Part shown: positions 1 to 10,927 of the stretch, in pieces
Layout of the letters: the number at the start of each line of letters is the position of its first letter
Position numbering within the stretch: position 1 is the first letter of the stretch
Assembly (NCBI RefSeq): GCF_025698545.1
Contig: NC_068566.1
Span: forward strand, 30,482,444-30,546,443
DNA from: Gossypium raimondii
Lineage: Eukaryota; Streptophyta; Magnoliopsida; Malvales; Malvaceae
Length of the DNA stretch: 64,000 nt
Direction: 5' to 3'
Position numbers and translations under genes: made by a program
The notes under the pieces: generated by a model
Seen by the model: the letters and a program-made list of their open reading frames with translations, nothing else
Told to the model about the DNA's origin: nothing
The model's database searches: none

Positions 1-1377
1 CAATCAAAGCAGTAATATCAGTATCAAAAATAGAAAAAGTATCGGTAATAACATCTGGCGCAAAAGCATCCTCTCGTGCACGAATAGCATAAGCCCTAGA
101 TGGTGCCCGTGCCTCGGATCTCACAGCAGAATCTTTTGTTACAACACAGCTACCACTCACATTTCTAAGATTACAAGGTGGCCTACCTCTCAAAGCAGTA
201 TTACTTGGCCTCGCGGTCTGAGCTTTCTCTTTCTCTGATTTCTCTAGGCAATCTCTAAGATAGTGGTCTAAGGAACCACCCCTGAAACACGCTTTGTTCT
301 TTAATCGACACTCACCATAATGTGGTCTTTTATAGTGCTTGCACTCAGGCCAAACATCTCTGACACTACCCACGCTTGCTACAGATGTAGCCTGAGGTTT
401 TGGACTCGAACGCTAGTTGCCTCTGTCTCTACTAGAGTACTCCACTGAAGCTGTAGAACGGTTGTGATGTTCATTGATCTCTTTGATGTTGACTAATATG
501 ACTTCCCAGTCGATCTCTTCCTCGAGTCTCTAACTTCAAAATCAGAATCTCTTTTCTCTTTACTCAGCTTTTTGGCTTTATGTGCTCGGTCAACTAGGTC
601 CACAAATTCTTTCAGCTCAAGAATTCTGACTAGAAGCTTTATGTCTTCATTCAGCCCTTCTTCAAACTTCTTACACATAGAAGTCTCGGTCGAAATACAT
701 TTTCGGGCATATTTGTTCAATCTAATAAATTCTCGTTCGTACTCTGATACAGACATACGGCCCTGTTTGATCTCGAGAAATTCTTTACATTTCTGATCTA
801 GAAACCTCTGACTAATATATTTCTTTCAAAACTCAATTTAAAAAAATTCTCAGGTGATCCGCTCTATCGACACAACAGAAATTAACGTGTTCCACCACTG
901 ATAAGTTTAATCTTTCAATAACGATACCGCACACTTAACACACTAAACCGATGAACAAGACAGTTCATTAAAAACCCTGATTGTATTCTCTAACCAGGAT
1001 TCTACTCTCTCTGGATCATCTTCAGCAGTAGCTCAGAATTCTTCATCCTCATACTTACAAATCTTATCAGTTGGCGGCTTATTAATTCGTATAGGTTCCA
1101 AACCTTGAGGAATAACGAGAACCAATTGAGGAGCAGGAGAGCGTGGAGGTTGTTGAGCAGCCAGGTTCATCCGTACGAACACGGTGAACCATTCACTCAT
1201 TATCTGGAAGAAGGCTTCTTTACCCTCTTCTCCCCGGCTCTCAAATATGGGCCTTGTGCCGCTCGATGCTACTCCGTGAATGGAGGCTTGAGCATTACTC
1301 TCTACTTCATTGGAGTCATCTTGGTTGGATGTCATTGCTATATGAAAACATGATTTAAAACGGTCAGGAGATATCAC
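1..1377 (-). pseudogene. Ty3/gypsy gag region (retrotransposon, runs off the left edge)
   Basis: Minus-strand coding remnants just inside the LTR at 1473-4500. The segment at 1033-1377 is a gag N-terminal stretch. The segment at 493-756 has the retrotransposon gag signature (YEREFIRLNKYA, CKKFEEGLNEDIK). Around 246-345 there is a zinc-knuckle region with two C/H clusters. The first reads roughly C-x2-Y-x-RPH-x-GEC. The second has lost a cysteine (CFRGG where CFRCG is usual). The window starts near the beginning of the protease (DTDITALI at about 1-20). Frames are broken between segments, so the copy is probably inactive. The gag type and the initiator-Met PBS fit a Tekay/Del-like chromovirus, but no chromodomain or integrase is in view, so the lineage is inference. 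Confidence 0.8.
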
Positions 1378-1454
1378 ACTATCACAGGTTATATAATGTC
1401 ATGTATAGCTAGACTCATACACCCTACGTTCAATCCAAGAATCGACTAAACCTA

Positions 1455-1467
1455 AGCTCTGATACCA
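1455..1467 (-). other. Primer binding site of gypsy element (tRNA-iMet)
   Basis: On the minus strand the bases read TGGTATCAGAGCT, complementary to the 3' end of plant initiator tRNA-Met. This is the usual primer for many Ty3/gypsy and Ty1/copia elements. It lies 5 bases inside the LTR boundary at 1473, which fixes the element's orientation (minus) and shows that 1473-4500 is the 5' LTR. Confidence 0.9.
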
Positions 1468-1472
1468 ATAAA

Positions 1473-4400
1473 TGTAACACCCCTAACCCGTATCCGTCAC
1501 CAGAAAAGGGTTATGGAGCATTACTGGAGCATTATCGGAGTTTACAATTCAAATGGACAAAAATTTCTAACATTTTATATCATAATAATAAACATATTAA
1601 ACCCAAGTCAAAACATACATATAGTCCCCTAAACGAGCCCTCGAGCCCTAAATATATGTTAGAAATAATTCGAGACTAAATCAGAAACTCAAAGAATTTT
1701 CAAAAAATAATGAAAATTTTCAACACTACAGGGGTCACACGGCCAAGAGACACACCCATGTCTCAGGTCGTGTGGGCATTCGAAGTAAGGACACATAACC
1801 GTGTCCCAACCCGTGTCCGTGCCCATGTAACTCACTAACTTAGGTCACACGGCCAAGTCACACGTCCGTGTGTTAGGCCGTGTAACCTTCATAGTAACCC
1901 CAGACGCCCGTGTGCTAAGCCGTGTAACAGCCTGACTTGCAACCCTTTGAAAGCTATAGGGGACACATGGCTATGTCACCTGCCCATGTTTCACACACGG
2001 CTAAGACACACCCCCGTGTCTCTGACCGTGTGGACAAAAAAAGATCATTTTCCAAGCCATTTTTCTCACCCAATTTGGCATGTACCTGCACAGAACATTG
2101 CACATACTTATAAGCCATAACAAGGCATCCAAATCAAGCATAAACAAATCTTATACATATGGTATAATATCATACAACCAATATGCCCATAGGCACCTCA
2201 AATGAAAACATTAAAACATATATAAACATGTACCCTATTTGGAAAAATAATCAACTAACTGCTAAGCATATTTGCATCAATTCATGCCATTTAGTTTATT
2301 TACCAAAACTTTTCAATTGGTACCAAATATGCCACTCTAAACTAGTTCTAAATCACCATATAAGTCACACATACAAAAGTACCAATTCACCACAAATTCA
2401 TCAATCTACAAAACACATTTAACCATCCTTTTACCTTTCATTATTCAAACACAAAACAAGCCACATATCAACCATGACAAGGCTACTTATATACATACCA
2501 AAATATGCCAAAACACAAGCCAATTCAATTAGCCATATTCACAACAAAACATACAGGCCAACATTAGCCAAAATACCTATACATGTCATTATAACAAAAA
2601 TTTAACAACCGAATGTACCAAAAGAGTCGATGGATAGTGTGATATAGCTCCGACAACCTTACAACCCGAATGAGCTTTTGATCCACTATAAAATAGGGAA
2701 AATAATACAGAGTAAGCATTTAAGCTTAGTAAGTTCGTATAACATAGAATTTAACTTACCATTTAGTCATATAATAGGTAAGTAAACAAAGCATATCCCA
2801 ACACAATTTGGCCAAATGCCTAAGCACATATACACCAGTCATGCTAGCCCTGTAAACACATATATAAGCCAATAAACATGGATGAACACAACAATTGATC
2901 AAGTTCCATATACATGTATCAACCAATTCAAGTTCCTATATACCATGTGACAACATTTCCATGTAATTCATGTGTATACCTGTAATAGTTCGTATTGAAC
3001 TCTTATCATTTCGTATCAAAACATTGCCCGTTGAACCGTTTATAATATTGTTGGATACCCAGGATAGCTCACACATAGTGTGCTAGCTCATATAACTGTA
3101 ATCTATCAATTCATGTACATGTATGCTCAAACGAGCTGTGAATTGGTATGCTCACTCGAGTTGTAGATCGGTATGCTCTCACGAGCTATGAATCGGTATG
3201 CTCACACGAGCTGTGGGTCGGAACATAGCTACACGATGCTATTCACACAAGCTGTGGAATATTTATAACACATGTAAGACCTCAGCCATCGATGGGACAT
3301 TCAGGACCAATACCTAAATCATGTAAACCCTAATGACATGTGATTTGTATCTTACAGATTCCTAAAGTTCAAACACGGCTCAATAGCCTTACATCGGTTG
3401 ATATGCAATCGCGTATATAAATAGAAAATTTACAATTCATGAATATTTCAAAATAAAACATATATTCACAACTTAATCACATGAACTTACCTCGACGAGT
3501 TTACGTAGATACGGAGGCAATTAATCTGAGACTTTTTCTTTGCCCCGATCTAAAGCCGTACAAAGTCTGTCTTGATCTATGCGGATAAATTTAACTCAAT
3601 TCAATATATTTTTCATTTAATTTAAGCAAAATCATATTTTTGCAAAAATTATCATTTTACCCTTACACTTTTAATTCTTTACAATTTAGTCCTTAGCTCA
3701 TAAAAATGGAAATTTATGAAATTTCACTACAACCCACTATGGTCTAATATCAACTAGGTCCCTAGCATGCCCTATATTTTATTTATTTCATAATTTCACC
3801 CTATATAATTTTTTACTTTTCAATTTAGTCCCTATTTGACAATTTCACCAAAAATTCCTTTACAAAAGTTGTTTATCTAACATTAACCATCCATTTTCTA
3901 ATTTCAAACTTCAAAACTCATGGATATTCAACAATGGAAAAACCCTAATATTTTAATAGTTTCACAAATTAGTCCCCGGGCTAGCTAGATTAAGCTACAA
4001 CGATCCCAAAAATATATAAATATATAAAAACAGGACAAAAATCATACCAATTTAGCAAAGATGAAGGTGGCTGAATCCCTATCTTAGAAGAACAAGAAGT
4101 TTCGGTGGTGTTTTGATGAAATGAAGAAGATGAAAGCATTTTAACTATTTTTAATTATCATTTAATTACAAATTTACTTAATTAACCTTTAAAAACTTTA
4201 AAATTTACACAAAATGCCAAGCCATCATATTCCACTATGGTCTAATTACCATATAAGGACTTCCACTATAAAGTTCTATAGCTATCTAATACCTTTAGCT
4301 ATTAGAACTCAACTTTTGCACTTTACGTAATTTAGTCCTTTTTATCAAATTGAGCATGTAAACGGTAAAATTTCTTAACAAAATTTTTATGCGGTGCTAC

Positions 4401-4500
4401 TATCATGCTGTAGGAAATAAAATAATAAAATAAATTTTTTGACTTCAGATTTGTGGTCCCAAAACAACCGTTCCGATTTCACTAAAAGCGAGTTGTTACA
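1473..4500 (-). mobile_element. 5' LTR of Ty3/gypsy element
   Basis: About 3.03 kb bounded by TGTAACA at one end and GTTACA at the other (TG...CA on both strands), with the PBS directly inside. The outer border at 4500 cuts abruptly into an Athila-type integrase reading frame, which marks the insertion site; the matching target duplication lies outside the window. Internal features are a cluster of short CACACGG / CCGTGTG motifs at about 1735-2035, a four-copy 25-bp tandem repeat at 3121-3220, and a hairpin motif at 4453-4468 that is shared with other LTRs here. Confidence 0.85.
3121..3220. repeat. 25-bp tandem repeat, 4 copies, inside LTR
   Basis: Four head-to-tail units start at 3121, 3146, 3171 and 3196, each beginning GTATGCTC and containing CGAG-TGT. 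Spacing is exactly 25 bp, with a few substitutions per unit. A degenerate continuation (ACACAAGCTGTGG) follows at about 3245. Confidence 0.9.
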
Positions 4501-6155
4501 AAAACAAATGGACCCATGAAATCGATGTCCCACACATCAAAAATTTCATATGAAAGTATAGGTGTTAAGGGCATTTCATTCCTTCAGCTCAAGTTACCCA
4601 CCTTTTGATACCTTACACAAGTCTTACAAAATAAGTAAGCATCATGAAAAATGCATGGTTAAAATAATCGACACTCAAGTACCTTATGTGCAGTACGTTT
4701 AGGGCCAAAATGCCCTCCACAAGCATAAGAATGATAAAATGCTAGAATAGATTGTACCTTGGTTTCTACGACAAGTCATCAGATTACTTGATCGGAATAG
4801 TGTTTCCATAGGTAAGGGTCGTACCAAATATAGTACCGTGAATCTCATTTGATTTTGTCCTTTCTAGAGTGTGGTATGTTAGAAGAGATAATATCTGTAG
4901 TGAGGTAATTTACCATATCCGAGTGCCATTGGTAAACAGCTTGTGCCGAAAGCAGATTCTCATTTGAGAAATTATCCTTTAGTAGCGTATCGTCTTTTGA
5001 GAGCGGCAACAGAATTAAGTGGTCCGCTACTAAGTTCTCGCACTCTTTTTTATCTTTAATCTCGAGGTCGAACTCTTGTAAAAGCAGAATCCATCTAAAC
5101 AACCTTGATTTCGTCTCTTTTTAGATCAAATATTTTGAAACTGCATGGTCAAAGAAAATAATTATTTTAGTTCCTAACAAATCTGATCTAAATTTTTCCA
5201 AAGTAAAAACAATAGCTAATAATTCTTTTTCAACAATCGAATAGTTTCTTTGGGCGGCATCTAAGGTTTTAGAGGCATCAAAGATGACGTGGGGTTCTTT
5301 CCCGTTTCTCTGCCCAAGGACAGCTTCTACTCTATGGTCACTTGCATCACACATTATCTTGAAGGGATAATCCCAATTCGGTGGTTGCACTGTGGAAGTT
5401 GAAACACTTCTTCTTGAGAGTATTGAATGTGTCCTTACATGTTTTATCGAATTCAAACCTTTTGTCTTTTTACAAGAGATTACAAAGCGATTGTGAAATC
5501 TTTGAAAAATCCTTAATAAAACGCCTATAAAAACCTGCATGCCAAGAAAAGAATGGATTTCCCTCACAATCATTGGGTACAGAAGTGAGTTAATAATATC
5601 AATTTTTGCCTTATCGACCACAATCCCTTCAGCAGAGACAACATGACCAAAAATTAATTCCTTATCAACCATAAAATGGCATTTTTCATAGTTTAGAATG
5701 AGATTAAATTTCAGGCATCTTTCCAAAATCTTAGTGAGGTTTGACACACATTCACTGAAAGAATTACCATACACTGTTAAGTCATCCATAAGTACCTCAA
5801 TTATTTTCTCGACATAGTCGAAAAATATACTTATCATACACCTCTAGAATGTGATTGGCGCATTGCAGAGTCCAAACGGCATCCGACTATAGGCGAATGT
5901 GCCAAAAGAACACGTGAACATTGTTTTTTCTTAGTCTTTCGGTGCCACTAGAATCTGGAAGAAACTTGAATAGCCATCAAGACAGCAATACTGATATTTA
6001 CCGGCTAAGCATTTGAGTATTCGGTCAATGAAAGGAAGTGAAAAGTGGTCTTTTCGAGTTAAAGCATTCAAGTTCTTGTAGTCTATGCAAAATCTGCACC
6101 CATTTTGAACCCGAGTGGGAACCAATTCACCTACTGAATTTTTAATTAATGTCAC
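4501..6155 (-). pseudogene. Athila-like Ty3/gypsy pol remnant (RT, RNase H, integrase N-terminus)
   Basis: Decayed pol on the minus strand. The order from 6155 downwards is: RT N-terminal half (CRFCIDYKNLNALTRKDHF, FIDRIL) at 5931-6155; then RT palm and RNase H at 5121-5837, with the catalytic motif as VLMDD, then LNYEKCHFMV and FLGM, and an RNase H core with CDASD; then RNase H end at 4845-5102 (NLVADHL). At 4501-4690 an out-of-frame integrase zinc-finger stretch is readable (HDAY-FCK, then EMPL, FDVWDIDFMGPF). The LTR at 4500 interrupts it there. Stops and frameshifts separate the pieces. Similarity to Athila comes from remembered motif patterns, not a search. Confidence 0.75.
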
Positions 6156-7119
6156 GCCGGTTTTCTAAAATACATATTTTAAATGCACTTTGCTTTTGTT
6201 TTGTTTTCAATTCAATTTTTACTTTGCTGTTCAATTTTGTTTCTTTCTTTGCCTGCGAAATATTACACATTGTTTTTTTGTTCTTTACTTTACTTTTTTT
6301 AATTAATCCTGCATAAAACCTCCATTAAATGTATTTATTTTCACGAGTAATTAAATTTTATATTTAGTTTTAGGCCGATAAATAATCAGGTAGAGAGTAG
6401 TGAAATCCGAACTCGCACTGAAAAGTCTTTATTCTAGTATTTTTTTTCTCCAGTTTAGGAGATAGACATCATTACCTCACAAAGTTGTATTGGCACCAAG
6501 TCAAAAAGAGTTTGTTGGTTCGATGTTGGTAGGCATACAGTTGGAAGTACCGAATTGATCGTCTATTGTATTCGGTCTACTGAAGAACACATTGATGTGT
6601 TCAATTAAGTAGTTGGTTGGATTTCGTCAAGGGAAATAACAATCAGATCTAAATTACCTGCATGGTTGAGGTTGTTCATTTGAGTTAGGCTTTTTTAGTT
6701 CGCAACGCTACCAGAAAGCTAAATCGTGGGAGCATATTTCGTGGTTGTTCATTCGATAAGGGTTAATTGTTAAGCATTCCTATAATTAATTTATACACAG
6801 GAGGGTTGGTGGTATGAAGCGTCCTTAGTCACAATTACTAACTTATTAGTTAAAGAGAAAATTTGTTATCAATGATCGGTTCGAAAGTAGAGCAAAATCA
6901 AGCTTGAAGTTGAAATTTCATCATATCAGTTTATTCAATTTAATTTCTTTTCTTCTTAATTTAACTATTATTTTGATTTCAATTATTTTTATTATTTTTA
7001 CTTTTATCATATTTAAATCCTCCCTTTTTTATTTTTGCACAAACTGTCGCACGTTATGCACATGACAACTACGTAGACCCAGAACCTAATTGAATCGAAC
7101 AATAATTTTAGATGTCCAG
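6156..7119. other. Non-coding retroelement-like DNA between pol remnant and solo LTR
   Basis: AT-rich, no convincing ORF. Its right end, joined across the solo LTR to 9400-9530 (CTCTGTGAGATTGACCC, then GGTGGATTCGACACCCATCA), resembles the leader/LTR part of Athila-type elements. I infer that the solo LTR inserted into an older Athila fragment. Confidence 0.4.
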
Positions 7120-9394
7120 TGTAACAGCCCGATTCTGGGCCTAGTCGGAATAGTGGTTTCGGGACCACAAATTTGACGAGGGAAAATATGGTTATTATTA
7201 TATTTTTATGGTCTACAATTTCACGGAAAATTTTCGTAAAAATTTCGTTCGAAAATTTCGACGTTTGGGCACTCAATTTAGTCAAAAGGACTAAATTGTA
7301 AATAGTGCAAAAGTTGAGTTCTACATCTTAGAGGTGTCTAATTGTTATGAAATTTTAAATTGGAGGTCTTTATGTGGTAATTAGACCATTAGTTAGTTGA
7401 TGGACAAAAATAGACATAAGAAATGGGTGAAATAGATTTTTTTAAATGGGGCATTTTAGTCATTTGGTTATTAAATAGAATTAAATGGGAAAAAGATGGC
7501 AAAATATGCTCATCTTCTTCATGGTGAACGAAATCAGCAAGGGGAAGCCATATTTAGGGTTTTAAGCTTTCAAGCTCCATAATCAAGAAAGACGTGAAGA
7601 GTATATCAAGCGGGAAAAGAAAAGATAGTGGAGTAAAGTGCAAAATTACGATATTTTGCACCGAGGTAAGTAAACACGTGACTTAATGTATTATTTTGAT
7701 ATTATTTGATATATGTTGAGATTTATTTGGAATTAAAATAAATGTTTGGCAATATCCTAAAATGTTGTTAAATCGGAAAGGTGATAAAGGGTTGCAATAT
7801 ATGGGTTATGGGTTGAACACTCGGAATAAGCCGTAGTATGTTGTATATAAAAGGGGTTCTTGTGTGCTGATTCCCGATTTATGGATGGTGCTATGTGCGT
7901 GATCCACCATATCTTTGAAATGTGAAAGGGGTTGCTATGTCTTTGATTCCCAGGGGTTGCTAAGTCTTGATTCCCGATTTCATTGGTGGTGCTAAGTGCG
8001 ATATCCACCATATCTTTGAAATGAAAAGGGGTTGCTATGTGCTGATTCCCCGAGGGGTTGCTAAGTGCTGATTCCCGATTCATTGGTGGTGCTAAGTGCG
8101 ATATCCACCATATCTTTGAAATAAAAGGGGTTGCTATGTCTTTGATTCCCAGGGGTTGCTAAGTGTTGATTCCCGATTCGGTGGTGGTGCTAAGTGCGGG
8201 ATCCACCAATAACGGCTAACATTCAGTGTTCAACGAAAAGTGTGGAAGATGAATATTGCCATATGGTGGAAAATTTTATGGGGTAAATATTGAGTTGAAT
8301 ACTAAATCGACCCATGTATGAGATGGGAGAAAATATCAAAAAGCAAAAGGAACGATTTAATTATAAACTGTGTTGAACAACAGCAATTGGGTAACTTTGA
8401 AAAATCACCATAAATGGTGGAAAATGAATGGCAAGCTGAATAATATATGAAATTGAAGTTGAATGTATCTATTCTCATATGAAAGAAATAGAATAAGCAA
8501 AGGAGTTGTATTTTGGAGATATCTGAATTTTACTGAAACAGGGCTGGATTGATTTCGAGATCCCTGTTCTAACTTTGAAAATTACCAAAATTGTAAAACA
8601 ATAATTATGGCATGAAATTTATATCCCTGGAATCCTTATTGAGTCTATTTTATTAGAAACAAGCGAAACCATTTTTCAAATTTTTACAGAGAGTTAAGTG
8701 AATTTTAGTGAGGAAGGGTCAGAACCGTTGGGCAGTGAAACAGGGGAAGGTTTAATGAATAAACTGTACTAATTGGCTGGGTTAAAAATTCTGAAATTTT
8801 TATGGTGAAATGGTATATGAGTCTAGTTTCAGGGAAAATTTACGGAACTCAATTTGGAGCCCTGTAGCTCCAGATAAAAATAAATTAGCGACTATGACGC
8901 AGAAAAACAGCTTGCTGAAATTGCCTAAACAATAAAGTTATTCATGAATAAGTTTATATTTTGGTGTAGTTATGGGAGTAATTACTTATTTATCATGTGT
9001 TTACTTACTAAGCTATATGCTTACTCGATTTTATTTTTCTCTTGGTTATAGTGACTTCCAACAACTCGGAAATTGGAACGAAGTCAGACAATCATCTACA
9101 CTATCCTTCACATTTGGGGTATTTTACTACTAGTGTTCCGAAATTTTATGGCATGTATAGACACTTTATGTAATGTGGGATCATCATGTAAATATATGTT
9201 ATGGTTCCCTTTTAAATGTAGTGTTTATTAATAGTTAAACTATATACAAATGAAATTGGTTGGTATATTGGAATGTGTTCTAAATTTGCAGGAGGTTTAA
9301 GCAAAAATAAGTAGGAATGCTGTCGAAATTTTTTAAAAATTTAGTAATACCTCATACTCTGTTCCAGTAAGGAATACGGGTAAGGGGTGTTACA
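7120..9394 (+). mobile_element. Solo LTR of Ty3/gypsy element with TSD TCCAG
   Basis: 2,275 bp running from TGTAACAGCCC to GGGGTGTTACA, flanked by perfect 5-bp direct repeats TCCAG at 7115-7119 and 9395-9399. No internal retrotransposon domain is present, so this is a single LTR left by LTR-LTR recombination. A GTGGTTTCGGGACCAC hairpin lies at 7153-7168, and a long tandem array at 7851-8210. The ends resemble the LTR at 1473-4500, but the body does not, so it belongs to a related but different family. Confidence 0.92.
7851..8210. repeat. Tandem array (~115-bp period, ~3 copies) in solo LTR
   Basis: Each unit contains GGGGTTGCTA(T/A)GT, GATTCCCGATT, GGTGGTGCTAAGTGCG and ATCCACCATATCTTTGAAA. 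Each unit also has a half-unit internal echo (GGGGTTGCTATGT versus GGGGTTGCTAAGT). Units differ by small substitutions and one or two indels. Confidence 0.85.
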
Positions 9395-9399
9395 TCCAG

Positions 9400-10033
9400 T
9401 CTCTGTGAGATTGACCCTACTCTCTATACTACTATTTATTTACTGTTTAGGCATAGAAATATTACTTCTGGTGGATTCGACACCCATCATGGGATCATGT
9501 GGAGCAGAGAGGTGATTTTTGTTACCCTTATGCTCCATCAATACACTCTACTTACAGCTCGGCCACCCTCTTGGTTTCACCTCAAAAAAGAGAAAGAGCA
9601 TCGAAAAGAGAGTGAAAAACAATATTGAGTGGCTTTTTTCTTATTGTTGTTATTGTTGTGATTGTTTGTAACTAGAGAGGCCTAGGCAGTGGTGACGACA
9701 ATGGTGGAATGAGATATAAAGGTTGTGCGTTCAATCTACGCTCACCACAGCATTTGTTGATATCATGGGTGAAGAAAGTAGAGAGGGGATGGTGTGAAGG
9801 AAGGCAAATTCACCCTTGTCAGGGCCGAGAGCCAACAGAGGGTCCAACCGGGTAGTCAAGGATAAACCATCCCTCTCGTGGGGGATACGAGGCACGCGGG
9901 TAGTCGATTACTAAGTGACAATCCGAATGGTACAAGGCAGAAGGTCACTTACGGGTGTCTCTCAAGTTGATTCTCATATTGCCATGTGTCCCAATCGGAT
10001 AGAAGTATGACAAAATTATTATAAAAAAGTTAG
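9400..10033. other. Retroelement flank, no gene seen
   Basis: The first ~130 bases continue the Athila-like sequence interrupted by the solo LTR. The rest (CTCACCACAGCATTTG, GGGATACGAGGCACGCGGG and so on) is unremarkable; no ORF or RNA gene is recognised. Confidence 0.4.
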
Positions 10034-10512
10034 AGTTAATTACACCAAACATCCCCAAACTATCAAAGTTATATCAATAAGGTTCTTCTTCTGTTATTTA
10101 AAATGTTAATTTAATTGTTAGATTAGAGTTCCTATATCATGTGACATAATTTAAAATGAAAATTGTAAAGAAAACCAATATTGTGAAAATGGATGTTGTA
10201 AAAATATTAGTTTTAGGCTTTCAAAGCTTTTACGAAAACTTTATTGTTTATTTTTTTCTTTTGGTTTTATTTTTATTTTAGTTTTTATTTTTAAAAGCTA
10301 TGTAACAACATTTTGCTCTCTTTTTTTAATTTTATGTTAAATTTTTCCATATAAGATTTGGCGTGTTATTTAACGATTAAATTATTATTTTAATAATAAA
10401 AGACTTGATTGATCGAACATCAATAGTTTGGAGATATAATTAGATTATTTTGAAGTTTAGGGATTAATTTAGAATGAGGATCATAATTTGAGTATAGTTA
10501 GTGCAATTAACT
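10034..10512. mobile_element. MITE-like element upstream of coiled-coil gene
   Basis: The ends are inverted: AGTTAATTACACCAAAC at 10034 and GTGCAATTAACT at 10501-10512. The interior is AT-rich and non-coding, with partly complementary halves (CCCAAACTATCA versus TAGTTTGGAGATA). The flanks AAAAAGTTAG and CAAAAAGTAA are only approximately repeated, so the target duplication is unresolved. Confidence 0.5.
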
Positions 10513-10927
10513 CAAAAAGTAAAACTAAATTAACTGAAAAAAGTTAAAAATAAGAAGGAAAAATAAAAATAAAATCATTAAAAAGAAACTGATAAGTTGG
10601 CTGAAAAGAAAATAATTTTAGAGGATAGTTGGAAAAGAAGCGAATTAAGCTATTGGTGAGAAGAAAGCACTATATTTAGCTTTATTTTTAAAAATGTTAA
10701 ATATTTTGGGTAAAAATATTTTTATGTCCTGAATATTCTTTATCCTAAACAGTAAATATCTGAAAAAGAAAGTGAGATACCTGAGTATTTTAGACAATGT
10801 GAATATGAATTCCAATTGAACGCTCGCGCGATGGAAACGCTCGCGAAATGGAGATCTAGACTACTTCTTCGAATTCCTTTTTCTTTCTTGAGGATGATAA
10901 TCAGTTTCTTTTCTTCAAAACCTCAAA

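Noticed and set aside
7757-8083. 108-codon minus-strand ORF with repeated residues
   Set aside because: It is the translation of the tandem array in the solo LTR; the peptide repeats follow the DNA period.
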